Part shown: positions 23,536 to 34,104 of the stretch, in pieces
Layout of the letters: each line of letters begins with the position of its first letter
Position numbering within the stretch: position 1 is the stretch's first letter
Source: Hymenopus coronatus
Taxonomy: Eukaryota > Arthropoda > Insecta > Mantodea > Hymenopodidae
DNA length: 64,000 nucleotides
Direction of reading: 5' to 3'
NCBI GenBank assembly: GCA_030762935.1
Contig: CM060900.1
Span: 389,863,632 to 389,927,631 of the forward strand
Made by a program: the position numbers and the translations under genes
The notes under the pieces: model-generated
Databases searched by the model: none
What the model saw: the letters and a program-made list of their open reading frames with translations, nothing else
Told to the model about the DNA's origin: nothing

Positions 23536-23602
23536 TATAACATCTAATGTGTCCAGTTCTCTACAAACAAAATATTCTTACAAAACTTAATTATTTTATG
23601 TA

Positions 23603-25212
23603 TACCGGGTGTAACAAACAGGTACGACAAAACTTTGAGAAAACATTTCTTGCGCATAGCGGATAAAGATGTGAAATGAACATAGGTGCGGAAGTTGTTT
23701 ATTTTCATGTTAGAGCTCTTTTTCTACAAGTCTACTTAAACGGTGAGATGTGTAATGCGCAGTTGTCCGGTGGCCATAACCCCATTGTTGTCAACGCGCT
23801 ACAGTATTGTATCCAGTCCGCTTGTTAGGCAACGGTGCTCAGCTCACAGGTTGTCGTAGCGCCGAGCAGAGCAGTGCCTGTTCTGTGAGTTTCAGGTGCA
23901 GTAATATTTACATTTGGATTTAGCAGACTCATTTAATGCACGGTTTAGGCGAAGGTAATACAGTAGTGTACTAAGTGTCGGTTCAGCGATTACTGTGTGT
24001 TTCAGATATAGGAACATGTACTCAAATGCGAAATTGGCGGATGCTAATTTGATGCATGGAGTAGCTTAATGTAGTGCAGGTTACGCTCAGACCAATAAAC
24101 GTTTTCAGACCGAGCTTGTCCAAATAGGAAAACGTTTCAATCAATTGATCGTTGTCTGAGGGAAAATGGAACCTTCAAGCCTACTGCTCGTGACTGGGGA
24201 AGACGAGCAGAACACCACAACAGGAGGAGGCGATTCTTCATGCTGTTGAAGAGGAGCCTAGTGTCAGCACTCGAAAATTAGCTGTAAGACGTAACGTTGA
24301 CCATGTGACTATCTGGAGGATGTGCCATAAGAACCTACTGTATCCGTACCATTTACAACGCGTGTAAGCATTATCACCAGCGGATTATCCCACACGATTA
24401 CCGTTTTGCGAATGGTTTCTCTGCCAATGTGCTAATCTAGACTTTCCTGCAAGTGTGCTGTTTACAGATGAAAACTTCATTTATCCGAAATAGGATTGTG
24501 GAATTTCACAATCAGCATGTATGACCTGACGTGAATCCGCATGCAATTGATCCAGCAAACCAACAACATCTATTCTCCGTTAATGATTGGTGACTGGAGG
24601 AACCACAGCGTCATAATGGACGAAGGTACTGGTGGTTCTTACCAAATGACTTTCCTGTCTTGTTGCAAGATACTCCATTGGCAATACCAGATATATACTT
24701 CATGCACGATAGAGTGCCTCCTGATTTCACTCTTTCTGCCCGTCGATTTCTGAAAAACAGGTTTCCTGGTAGATGGATAGGAAGATGTGAACCAGTTCCG
24801 TGGCCTCCATGCTCGCTGACTTAAACCTACTAGATTCTTATTTGTGAGGACAATTGAAATACCATCTTTGTGAAACTCAGTTCCAGATGTAGAGAATCTT
24901 CGTGCTCATATTGTGGAAGGCTGCCAGATGATACGAAATTTTCCAGGCCTGACTCAGCGCAATTGGGAATCCATGCGAGGCCGGATTGATGAATACATTG
25001 GAGCCAATGGAGGTCATTTTGAACATGTGTTGTGGTTTCCTGTTTCCCTATAATTCTGTCACTGAGTGTTGTTGTATGGCGTTCAGCTGTAGAAAAGGTG
25101 CTTATGAACGGAAATAAACAATTTCTGGACCTATGTACATATAACATTTTTATCCCCTATTCATAAAAAATATTTTATCAAAATTTTGACGTACCTTTTT
25201 GTCACACCTGTA
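23603..25212 (+). mobile_element. Tc1/mariner element with DUF4817-type transposase
   Basis: A 1.6 kb DNA transposon with inverted ends. The left end TACCGGGTGTAACAAACAGG continues GTACGACAAAACTTT; the reverse complement of the right end is TACAGGTGTGACAAAAAGGT then ACGTCAAAATTTT. The ends match at most positions over about 33 bases, and both ends lie at TA dinucleotides as expected for this superfamily. It carries one transposase-derived region (24016-25053) with several stops and frameshifts, so it is inactive by itself. It interrupts CA-core repeat copy e and is therefore younger than that repeat. Confidence 0.9.
24016..25053 (+). pseudogene. Tc1/mariner (DUF4817-type) transposase, decayed
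   Basis: The ancestral enzyme bound the element's ends through an N-terminal helix-turn-helix pair and cut and joined DNA with a DDE/D RNase-H-like core. Visible in order: the start MYSNAKLADANLMHGVA with a stop after it; TELVQIGKRFNQLI from the DUF4817 region; EEPSVSTRKLAVRRNVDHVT then IWRMCHKNLLYPYHLQRV (second helix-turn-helix); SPADYPTRLPFCEWFLCQC; SVLFTDENF with the first catalytic Asp; YFMHDRVPPDF with the second; RWIGRCEPVPWPPCS; and the end NGGHFEHVLWFPVSL before TAA at 25051. Normal length for the family is about 330-350 residues and this span agrees. There are stops and frameshifts throughout, and the third catalytic block (PDLNPLDF in relatives) is broken. Confidence 0.88.
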
Positions 25213-25560
25213 TAATATTAATTATGATAAACATTACCGAAAATAGCCTTATCATTTATTTCCTTATAAGTAGAAGGGATATATGGGAATGCACTATAGG
25301 CTAAACACACAGCCAAATCGTTTAAAAGCTGCTGCTGTTGCGATTTTTATTGGAATTCGGACCATTTTCCATAGCCGGTAGTTAAACTAAAGAGATACGG
25401 AACGGATAAGGTTTTTCCATTTGAGAAAAGTGTAGGGAACTATTTTAAAATTGAAACAAATAACAGGGAATATCTCTGAAATGGTTAGTTCTGTAAAAAT
25501 GTGTACGACATAAATTGTGTGTTTTAACGAGATATTAATTTTTTGTAGTAAGCCATTTTT

Positions 25561-25605
25561 TCTCTCTCTCTCTTTCTATCTCTCTCTCTCTCCCTCTTTG
25601 TCTCG
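25561..25605. repeat. (TC)n-rich tract
   Basis: Imperfect CT dinucleotide tract inside CA-core copy e, in the place where other copies read TTCTATCTCTTACGG. This is probably a local expansion of that TCTATCTCT motif. Confidence 0.8.
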
Positions 25606-26127
25606 GTTTCTAGTAATGCAAACGTTATTCAGATTGAAGAGGATTTCAGTGGCTATTCCCAAGAAATCAAGGGTATTCATCTTAGTTAACACGTTAACAT
25701 ATTTAATCGAATAGTTTGAGCCGTTTTCTATAAAATCGAAAATCTCGAGAAAGTATTCAGTGTAAAGGATCGGTTCAGGTGGGTGATTTTTCTTAAAATC
25801 TTCGTGTCGCCTCCTTGGAAGGTACTAAACTTACATACCAAGTTTGCTATTTTACAGACAATTTTCGTTTTTCGGTTATGCTTCCCAGACACACACATAC
25901 CATTTTTTCTAAAAATGATGTTTTGGACTTCAAAACACATTTCAGCTGAAATTTCGGTATAGAATTTTTGGGTGGAATACAATATCGTATCAACGTACTA
26001 AGTACATAGCGTATACGTGCTAGAGAAAGTAAAAAGTGTCACATTTGTGTAATAATTTTACATCATTATAATAAATATTACATCTTAGCAAACATTAATT
26101 CTTTATTGGTATTGTAACAGTATTGCT

Positions 26128-27030
26128 TATCCAGACAATCCTACTGCTATGTTGAAAAAAATTGATGTGTTACATTCACATGACTTTCTCTGGCTGTTCC
26201 ATAAACAAACTTTCCTTATAAAGCATTCTTCTTTTACATATGTCATGCTAATCAAGATAAACATAGTCTTATTGCTTGCCTTATGGTAAGTAGAAGGGCA
26301 ATAAGGGAGTACACTAAGCTAAAGCAATAGCCAGATTTTTCAAACGCTGGAGGCTGTGTGACACAATTTAAATTCGGTTCTCTTTGCTAGCTAGGGGTAG
26401 ACAAACGAGACACGAAAAGAAATATGTCTCCCGTTTGATAAAAGTTAAAGTACCTTAAAACTGCAACCAATAAGTCAGAATATCTCGAAACCGGCTAACT
26501 CTACAGAAAAGTGTATGACATAAATTGTGCGTTTTAATGACATCTATATTTTACTGTAAATTTGTCTATATCTTACAGTTTACGAGTTATACAAAAGTAA
26601 TTTGAAAGAAGATGGTTTTTAGAGGCTATTTTCAGAAAATTCAAGACATACATTTCATTTTTCATGAAAATATCTTAAAACATTGACATTTTAATATAAA
26701 CCATTAGAGGCGTTTTTGACAAAGTCAAAATATTCGAAAAATGTTTCATGGAGGGGTGGTTGGGGTGGGGGATTTTTTTTAAGATCTACGTGTCACGTCC
26801 TTAGAAGAACTTAAATACCAAGTTTAGTATTTAACCGTCTTTTTGTTATGGAGCTATTCTTCCCAAATACACACATGGACATGTTTCTAAAATATTTTTC
26901 ATGTATTCAGGGGGTCTCAGAGCATGCATTTCCGGTGAACTTTCAGTATCGAATTTTCAGTAGAATACAATATCTTCCCTATCCACTATGTACATTGCAT
27001 ATGCGGGCTAGAGAATGTAAACGCTATTCT
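26128..27030 (+). repeat. CA-core repeat, copy f
   Basis: Nearly full length: GATGTGTTACATTCACATGA near 26161 followed by CTTTCTCTGGCTGTTCC, CATGCTAATCAAGATAAACA, TAAGTAGAAGGGCAATAAGG, GTACACTAAGCTAAAGCAAT, GTGCGTTTTAATGACATCTA, GGTGGTTGGGGTGGGGGATT near 26755, CGTGTCACGTCCTTAGAAG, TTAACCGTCTTTTTGTTATG, a collapsed ACACACA tract, and the end ATGCGGGCTAGAGAATGTAA. Left CTTTCTCTGGC and right GCTAGAGAATG are inverted versions of one motif. Confidence 0.8.
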
Positions 27031-27264
27031 TATTACGGCTTCTACTGGATATCAGTGTTAGTATATGAGAGGGTGGTGTTTTATGATTTGTTGATACAAG
27101 TTCGGAAAATAATTCTGTGTTTTATCACAGTGTATATACCATTTAAGCAAAGGGCACTCCAAAGTTATCAACTCAATCGCACAAAGGTAGGTAACGCAAA
27201 TTATTTTGGGTAATAAGAGTATCAGCTTGTAAAACGAAATGAACTCTCAATTAGCTATAACACA
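27031..27264. other. Spacer, nothing recognised
   Basis: The end of a 121-codon frame (26848-27213) lies here. It begins inside CA-core copy f, lacks a recognisable domain and is not considered a gene. Confidence 0.4.
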
Positions 27265-27268
27265 TTAA
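27265..27268. repeat. TTAA duplication, left
   Basis: TTAA flanks the left end of the small MITE and recurs at 27411-27414. Confidence 0.65.
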
Positions 27269-27410
27269 CCACGGTAATCAAGTTCATTCAAATTACACTT
27301 TCAAATGAATATTATTACGAGAGTGGTTCATTGAGTAAATTCATTCAAAATATATAGTGCCATTTAGTAAAATTGGTGTTACTATCATGTACTCTCATTT
27401 GCTACCGTGG
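27269..27410. mobile_element. 142-bp TTAA-flanked MITE (piggyBac-like)
   Basis: The left end reads CCACGGTAATCAAG; the reverse complement of the right end reads CCACGGTAGCAAATGAG. The first eight bases are identical and further bases match. Each end abuts TTAA, the target duplicated by piggyBac-superfamily elements. The interior has no coding capacity and contains short GTTCATT/AAATTCATTCAAA direct and inverted echoes. Size, ends and target fit a miniature inverted-repeat element. No second copy occurs in the window. Confidence 0.65.
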
Positions 27411-27414
27411 TTAA
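27411..27414. repeat. TTAA duplication, right
   Basis: Directly follows the right inverted end of the MITE. Confidence 0.65.
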
Positions 27415-27537
27415 AACAAATTTATTTCTGATTCATAGGATAGTTTGGATTGAGCGAGCATTTCAGTTTGTCATTCAACGTGTTTTGCTTAATTGGGAAA
27501 AGTGCATTATCGTCCAGTGATTCCTTTTTTACCTTTA

Positions 27538-28437
27538 GATGAAAAAACTTGCGAGGAGAGAAATGCGCAATTGGTTGTAGTTTATATGCACCGGTCGCCA
27601 TCTATGAAAAGAGATAGATACCTGTTCAACAATTTCAAACTCGGTTAAACACCCCCTTTTGATGAGGAGCAACCAGGACGCCTGTCAGATGTGGCTACCG
27701 AGGAAATCATTGAAACAGTCCAGGATATTATTCTCGCTGATCGTTGAACGAACGTTCTTGAAGTATTAGAAGTAATTTATAGTTTGCATGGTAAGTTGAG
27801 GGGGAGAAATTTGTCGGCTCGATGACGGCCGCAATTGTTCGTAATAAACAACAAACGGTTACGCCTCGCAACTTGGAAGCAGGGTATGGTGCTAATTATG
27901 TGAAATTCGAAGGATTTTTCACCAAATTGTCACTTTCAATGAAATCTAGATTCATCTCAATACTCCGACAGTCAAGCAAAAATCAGAACAATGGCTTTAC
28001 TCCGATGAATCTGCTCCTAAGACGGTAAAATCAGTCGGAAAAGTGATAACGACAATTTTTGTAAACTCATTGACTTCTTAGAAAAGGGGAAAAGGATTAC
28101 TGGACAATAGTGCAGTGCATTGTTATCGCGATTAAACAAGATTTGAAAGAGACAGGGCCCCATTTGGCAAAGAAAAATGTGTTCTTTTTCCACGACATTA
28201 CACCAGCACGTAGGTATATCCGGAATTTTCGGCACTCAACTGAATGAATTGCTGCCGCACCTAGCATGTACGCCTGACTTGGTTTCCTGTGATTTCTTCC
28301 TGTTCCCAACATGAAGAAATGGCTCGCGAGTCAAAATTTAGATCAAATGCGGAGGTTATCTTCTAGATGGAGCTTGACAATTCCTATTTCTGGAGGGGTT
28401 AAGAAATAGCATGAATAGGGACTATGTTGAGAAATAA
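27538..28437 (+). pseudogene. SETMAR-type mariner transposase, decayed
   Basis: Segments in order match the mariner transposase that was captured in the vertebrate SETMAR gene and is common in arthropods: GRLSDVATEEIIETVQDIIL followed by ADR and a stop (linker and second helix-turn-helix), LSARMTAAIVRNKQ (where relatives read VSARWVPR), QKSEQWLYSDESAPKTVKS then VGKVITTIF, KGLLDNS, FFHDITPARRY, SCDFFLFPT-like with MKKWLASQ, and the C-terminal DYVEK before TAA at 28435. The first catalytic block, GDETWIH in relatives, is FNEI-stop-IH here, so the first Asp is lost. There are at least five stops and several frameshifts. I could not find the inverted ends, so element borders are unknown. Confidence 0.85.
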
Positions 28438-28717
28438 ATTCATTACGTTTGAAAAAATAGCCTCTTCATTCCAATCACTGGTACTTATGTAACCGCCCTC
28501 TCAAATTTTACAGTTGACCATTCAAGTTCCATCGCGTCATGTTGGGCCATCTTTACAGTGTTTACTTGATCAGAGAATTTCTATTTTGCGAGTTTGCCAC
28601 TTTGGGCACGTGGTGACGAAGAATCACGTCATCTCCCAAAGACACTGTACGACGAATCTCAAACTTCCATAATGTAAAATATGAGAAATTTAGCCCAGGG
28701 ACTTTTTTTGCAGGTAT
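28438..28717. other. Spacer, probably 3' part of the mariner then unknown
   Basis: The first 60 bases after the transposase stop (to about 28500) may be the mariner 3' end. The rest is unassigned. Confidence 0.35.
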
Positions 28718-28797
28718 GGGGTTCTTTTACGTGTAAATAAACTTTACACGGGACCACCCGCTTTACTTCCCTTCCTAAGAAAGCCGTGCTAAGGATT
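28718..28797 (-). repeat. SINE-A body fragment
   Basis: From 28797 down: CCTTAGCACGGCTTTCTTAG, GAAGGGAAGTAAAGCGGGTG, GTCCCGTGTAAAGTTTA and ACGTAAAAGAACCCC. The tRNA head and the terminal GTCCATAAATA are missing. Confidence 0.75.
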
Positions 28798-29049
28798 AAT
28801 ATTATAATGAAATAAATGAATAAATTTCTATCTCTAGTTTACTTCTTATTGGTTAGCAGTACTATTACATGTGACATCAAAGAGCAACATTTCACATGCA
28901 TTCACTTTTGGAATGATATTTTCATCGATTAAAATTTCACATATTAGGTTGTAATAATATAAAAATTAGTCAGCTTACCGTCCCATATGGAGGACCCACA
29001 CCTCTAGAACTTACACGTGGGTGCTTGGGATGAGAAACCTGTCGAGGAA
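28798..29049. other. AT-rich spacer
   Basis: Nothing recognised. Confidence 0.4.
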
Positions 29050-29264
29050 ACAGCGAACGTTTAATCACAGAATGAAGAACACTGTTCGCTAAGAATGAGG
29101 GAAGTAAATGATATAAAATGAAGACGAAAGGGATTATATGAAATGTGATACTGAAATAGTTGTTGAAATGGATGACGGAGACCCGGAGAAAAACCGTCCA
29201 GACGCCACTTTGTCCACCACAAACCCCACATATGGACCCACAACGCCTTGGTGAGAGTTAAACA
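29050..29264 (-). repeat. SINE-B copy, tRNA head damaged
   Basis: From 29264 down: TCTCACCAAGGCG (end of the anticodon-side arm in the family), loss of the B box, GGTCCATATGTGGGGTTTGT, GGTGGACAAAGTGGCG, and GACGGTTTTTCTCCGGGTCT, followed by the CCGTCATCCATTTC variant of the family body. The 3' AGCGAACAGTGTT region near 29080 takes the place of the usual TTAAACACTG end. Confidence 0.6.
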
Positions 29265-31063
29265 TTCTAAATCCAAGGCCTGGAATGATAATCATTTGAT
29301 TATTTATTATGACTTTATGGGATTGCCACTGAGTGATGTGTGGATCCATGGCCCTGATGAAGGCCTTGAAGCACAGAGTGCCGAAAGTTTGGTCGTGAAA
29401 TCACAGATCACACGCCTTCTACCAGCAAAGTCATACAAAATAGGTCGAAATGTTTGGAGTTTTTTAAGCGATGGAAATAAGAGCAACCTGTCTGTTAATT
29501 CTTGAAATATTCCTAGGCCAATAACACAATTACAGTTTTCTGTACTGCAGTTTGCAACATTTTGGCTGCTGAAATGTATATGCCAGGAACAGCAATAATT
29601 CTGAGAAGTACGAATGGCTTTGCCAAAGCATACATTAAGGCGCTGTTCCAAGATAATGCTGGAAGTGCTGTTCTACTTCACTCCCCTTGTTCTGGATTCA
29701 ATCTCATGCAGTCGACTCAGCCTAAAGTGAAGTCTCACTCCACGATGCTGCTTTCCCAGCGATTTCACAGCATTTGCGTCGAATATTTGATCTTAGAGTT
29801 GGGAGGCATATTTTATTTCGTGCCCCTTGCATTCCTGTAATTTATGTACATTTCAAACGAAATATATAAAAATGATATTATACGTTACACTTTTACATCT
29901 ATACAACCTACATATATCAGAAGAGTTCATTTTTCTGTAGTTAAGGAAATATCTGTCTCTGTGTTTAACGAGACAAATATGCGTTAATTGTGGCACACAC
30001 TCAAACCAGCTACAGAAGATTTTAAAGGCAATAAATCAGCACTGATACCAAAGTGGCATAACACAAAAATGTATGTTGTGGAACATCTAGCAAAGGTTCC
30101 TTAATACCGAGTGCTTCCGTACACTTTTCTTTATCACATATTAATAAATTCAAGTCAAAGCGATATCATAGATAACTCGGATGACTGATACCAGTACATA
30201 ATCATGATCATCGCAGTGTGCTGATTCTGTGCTGCAAAGTAGTTCATTATGTTTGGTGGGACAGAGAAGTGATTTTTTTTTAGTGATTTTGGTAAAACAT
30301 ATCGGCAAAAAATTCACCATACTTTAAAGTACATATTTACAAAAGGTAGTTCTCCTTAAACGGATGTAACACAAGTTTTGGAATCCATTTTAAGGCTTTG
30401 AGATGGTTAAAGACCTCTCTGTGTCTAAACTTTATAGTATTTCTTTCAAGTTAAATTTTTCGTTGTTTCCAAATTAAAAATCTGTCTCCTTGAACAAAAA
30501 TTCTGTTGCAGGCCTTTAAAATATCCCTGGAGTACTTCAGAATGTGTGTAGTAAAATTGTTTATTAAAATTGCTATATTAGTCATAGTTTTTAAAAAAAA
30601 TTAACGCAATCATAGTCTGATTTTCTCAAAATGTTCACTTTGGGTAAAACATATTTAGAAAAAAACTATCAAATATGGGAATAGTCCAATCAAAGATTTT
30701 GCCACAAAGGTACTAAGGAATGCAGTTTTAAAGAGTGACACCTGTTAGAGAAGATAAATTTTGATTTTTGCTAATAAAATGTTATATAAATTAATTAATA
30801 GATACATTATTACGTTAACTATTGTGTTGAAACTTGGTGTAGGAACTTTTTGGTTCTCATACTACCTGTGAAAAATTTCAAAACTTCATTTCTAACACTT
30901 TAGAAAATGATTTCTAGCATTTTGGTTGTTTCTTCTCAAATTCACCCAAGAGAGCAGTGCAACCTTTAGCTTCAATTCTTTCCGTCTTAGGTTAAATATC
31001 CAAATCTGTATAACTCATTTTTACAGTTTATATAATATAACGTATACATTCAAAAGTAACTCC
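29265..31063. other. Spacer with unassigned open frames
   Basis: A GC-richer patch at 29300-29830 carries a 114-codon minus frame (29307-29651), an 85-codon plus frame (29248-29505) and a 92-codon plus frame (29562-29840). None has a recognisable domain. The remainder to 31063 is AT-rich and empty. Confidence 0.35.
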
Positions 31064-31360
31064 TAACTCCTTGGCACGACAGCTCACGGGGAACCTTGGC
31101 CTACCGCCCGGCCGCTGCGTCCCCAATCTCGGTCCACTACAGACGTCATGGATGGAGTGCAGTATTGGAGGGTGAGACCTGGTCAGCGGCTCGAGTCCCT
31201 CCCGGCCGGTTAATGCGGTCCTCATGACCTGGAGCCGCTACTTCTCCATCAAGTAGCTCCTCAATTGGCCCCCCCAGGGACCTTACGAGGCTGAGTGCAC
31301 CCCGGGCCAGGTCTCCCAGCGGGGGAAAAATCCCCACGCCGGTACTGGGGATCGAACCCA
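31064..31360 (-). repeat. SINE-C copy 1, head lost at the B box
   Basis: Shares about 300 GC-rich bases with 47471-47809. In plus orientation these run from TAACTCCTTGGCACGAC, through GGAGGGTGAGACCTGGTCAG, TTCTCCATCAAGTAGCTCCT, GGGACCTTACGAGGCTGAGT and GCACCCCGGGCCAGGTCTCC, to CCACGCCGGTACTGGGGATC GAACCCA. The similarity ends exactly at the complement of the B box, so the 5' tRNA head is absent. The frames of 65 and 72 codons here are by-products. Confidence 0.85.
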
Positions 31361-31639
31361 ACATTGAAAAGTAGTAAAGTAATAAGTAAAGTTAAGACGC
31401 ATAGAAAATTAAGACAAGTAACTTTCTTTATTATACACTACTTCTCTTTTCTCTTTATGTTTTAGTTGGTCACGTATTTTCTTCTACATAAATATATTAT
31501 CTGTATAGCAAAATATTTCTACATGGACTATTTGAAATGAGAACGTAGCATTTTGTCTATTTTATTTACCTAGTAGGCATGGAACAGCCTCACTAATGGT
31601 TCGCATCAACCAACAAAAGCGAAGAAATTGTGATAATTT
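31361..31639. other. AT-rich spacer
   Basis: Nothing recognised. Confidence 0.4.
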
Positions 31640-31915
31640 TAATGGTTTTCTCACAGAAACGGCGTGTAGGGCAGGAGTTGGATAGGCAGAGTCAGACTGA
31701 AAAATTCAATGTCATAGCCGGGATTTGAACCACGGATCTCGAGGTTTCTAGCCGGTTGCTCTACCACTGAGCAAACATGGTAATCTGACGGCATAGCATT
31801 GAATTTCTCAGCTGACTCGCATGCCTCCAAACAAGGTGAATTCAAATTATTTTGACAGCCCCAATGGCGACTTACAATGTTGTAAGTACCTTGGATTCAT
31901 AGGTTTAGCCAACTA
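31640..31915 (-). repeat. SINE-D-type repeat, copy 2
   Basis: Contains a clear minus-strand tRNA-like block: GCTCAGTGGTAGAGCAACCG (A box) and CCGTGGTTCAAATCCCGGC (B box), near 31775 and 31728. In plus orientation the flanks match 17238-17525: GGAGTTGGATAGGCAGAGTC on the left, AGCTGACTCGCATG and CAAATTATTTTGA on the right, ending in GACTTACAATGTTGTAAG. Confidence 0.75.
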
Positions 31916-31924
31916 GTATGGACA

Positions 31925-31990
31925 ATTGTGATAATTTTAATGATTTTCTTATAAGACAGGAGTTGGGTCGGTAGTCAGACTGTCATCTCT
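31925..31990 (-). repeat. SINE-D partial duplicate
   Basis: TTGTGATAATTTTAATGATT and GACAGGAGTTGGGTCGG then AGTCAGACTG repeat the left margin of copy 2 (31625-31700), breaking off before the tRNA-like block. Confidence 0.65.
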
Positions 31991-32474
31991 TTTATAGTAG
32001 TGGATACAAGTTATCCAAAATCTAAGGGATAATTGCACGTGATTTTCTGATCAATCTGTTTGTGTCATTAAGATTATTAGGTATTATTTAAAACAAGTAT
32101 ATTCTAATTATTCTTTAATTAAAAAAAACAAAAAAAAACCAGCTACTTCCGGCTTCTAGCATTCACTTGAAAAAAGTAGTGATGATTTTATGGAGAATGA
32201 TTGTACATGTATTTCAGAAAACTAGCCGTGGGTTATTCACTGTGGCAGTTTTACTGTGTTAACATCCCCTTACAAATTTCTTCACATATATCTTCTCAGA
32301 TGTTTTAAAATCAACACCAAAAGCCTACTTAAAACTTTCTAAGAGATAAGATAAGCAAATTTGCTAATGTTTAAATAAGCTTAATCTTATCCAGAGAAAA
32401 AATATGTATGTTCCATGAATGTTCATTGCTGCAATCTCCCTATAAGAGCTCAATAGTTATTTAATATTACCATA
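31991..32474. other. AT-rich spacer
   Basis: Nothing recognised. Confidence 0.4.
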
Positions 32475-32713
32475 GGTCGCGCCATGGCCTAGTGGTTAGA
32501 CCACTCGCCTCTCACCAAGGCGGCCCGGTTTCGATCCTAGGCGACCACATGAGGGATTTATGGTGGACAATGCATTGGAGGGGTGGGTTTTCTCAGAGTT
32601 CTCCGGTTTCCCCGAATTCTACCGGTGCCCCATCTTCATTTCATGTATCATCATGCATTATCGCATGCAGTGCCTGTGTAGTAAAATCGGGCGTTAAACA
32701 CTGTAAAAAATAA
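32475..32713 (+). repeat. SINE-B reference copy
   Basis: tRNA head GTCGCGCCATGGCCTAGTGG TTAGACC (A box) and GGCCCGGTTTCGATCCTAGG (B box), closing GCGACC. The body contains CATGAGGGATTTATGGTGG, GGTGGGTTTTCTCAGAGTTC, TCCGGTTTCCCCGAATTC, CGGTGCCCCATCTTCATTTC and GCAGTGCCTGTGTAGTAAAA. It ends GGCGTTAAACACTGTAAAAA. Head and body order fit a tRNA-derived SINE of about 235 bases. Related copies are at 29050, 38229 and 41088. Confidence 0.85.
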
Positions 32714-33539
32714 TATACACCATACTTATAGTTGAAGTTTAATAAAAATATTAAGCACATTTTTCAGGACTTTTGGCAAAGTGTTGTTCCCATTATACCT
32801 TAATGTAGTACAACCCAAATGTTTGTTGTTGTGTGCACTGACTGAGTTGTTAAATCTTCGCCATGGAGACCATATTAAGCTTTACTGAAATTAAAGGAAA
32901 GAGAAGTTTCCTTGATCAATTTAAACTGAACCAATGACATTCAGAATGGTGTTGGGCATCGATAAGGGAAAACTTTCGATATCTCTCCTTTTTGAATGGG
33001 TGTGTATATTTACTTTGCGGTCACCTTGTTAGTACAACCAATAACATGTTTGACAAGCATTGCAATCTTGCCTTCTATGTATTTGTATCGACAAGTCCAT
33101 GTAGGTACTTCCAGCTTATGTAATTTTCAACATGCATTTCATTTGGTGTTTCTGTAGTTTGTGCAGTCGTGCAAATCAACTTATCAGCTCTTCTGGGTTG
33201 AAACATAAAGGTGTCATACAAGGGAAGACAGTAAATGCCATTTAATTTAAGGAGTTCGTAAAGTGAAGTTTATAAGTTTTGTACACACAATTCTCAGGTC
33301 TTTGGTATTACTTGGACTAAGTCTGAACATAACGGAAAATATTCCATTAAACACGGCTTCAAAATGACAATGATCAAATATGTTTTCAACTACTTACATA
33401 TTCTACAACACATTGTAAATGTGTTCTAAATTCTAGATTACATAACATCTACCATGCAGAGTTTACAACGCAATTGCATATGTTCAGTTCCTTTCTATTG
33501 AAATAACTTGTACGAACATTTTTGTGTACTTGAGTATAT
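32714..33539. other. Spacer, nothing recognised
   Basis: No frame above 70 codons and no repeat recognised. Confidence 0.4.
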
Positions 33540-33940
33540 GTCTGAAAAGCACAGTACAAAAAAGGGACATAAGAAGCTACATATTTAAGTTCAGTATCCT
33601 CCAAATATGTGTCATAAAAATTTCAAGAAAAAATTTTCCCCTTGGAGATACTTTTTACGTGGAAATATAATCAATATTTTTATTTCGTAAAAACCGCTCA
33701 AACATTTCTACAAAAGTGCTATACTTTTAATGTTATTTTGTGTGAAAAGCAGAATGTATATCTCGGACTTTCGGGCAATGGACTACAAAGCCAAATTTTA
33801 AATAGCGGTTAAACCATAAAGAATACACAAAAACTTACTATACAAAAAGTAGGTATCTTAAAATCACGCAATTTATTTTAGACAACTGTCTGTTTTATTA
33901 GTACATTTCCCCAAAGATATATTATTATTGGCCTGAATGA
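33540..33940 (-). repeat. CA-core repeat, copy g, partial
   Basis: In plus orientation: AAGTTCAGTATCCTCCAAA near 33589, ATTTTTATTTCGTAAAAACC, AAGCAGAATGTATATCTCG near 33748, GGTTAAACCATAAAG, AACTTACTATACAAAAAGTA and TTCCCCAAAGATATATTATT. No microsatellite and neither end is present. This is an old internal piece. Confidence 0.6.
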
Positions 33941-34104
33941 AATACAGTGTTGTCATTTTTTTAAAAGTTATGTCGCCATTTGGTTGCTTCTCGTGAAGAA
34001 ATAGAAAGAGTTGGAAATTTCAAGGTCAAATAGCAGTTGGTTAAATTTTGAATATCGAGTGGATTACTTTTTTGGGTGCGGGGGTAACTTAAAGACCCTT
34101 AACC

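Larger units (their letters stand above)
23536..26035 (+). repeat. CA-core repeat, copy e, split by a transposon
   Basis: The left piece (23536-23602) reads AATGTGTCCAGTTCTCTAC and AAACAAAATATTCTTACAAA, then ATTATTTTATG, which is the first 65 bases of the family. The right piece (25213-26035) resumes with TATGATAAACATTACC (family CTAATCGAGATAAACATTAG), TTTCCTTATAAGTAGAAGG and CACTATAGGCTAAAC. It continues to CTTCGTGTCGCCTCCTTGGA, a short CACACACATACC tract, GAATTTTTGGGTGGAATACA and the end GTGCTAGAGAAAGTAAAAAG. The 1.6 kb between is the Tc1/mariner element, inserted at TA. Confidence 0.8.

Noticed and set aside
24830..25147. 105-codon minus-strand frame
   Set aside because: It is the antisense of the transposase C-terminus of the element at 23603-25212.
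26848..27213. 121-codon plus-strand frame
   Set aside because: Half of it lies in CA-core copy f, where other copies have stops in the same place.
31028..31364. Two Pro/Gly/Arg-rich minus-strand frames
   Set aside because: They arise from the GC-rich SINE-C copy and are not maintained in its sister copy.
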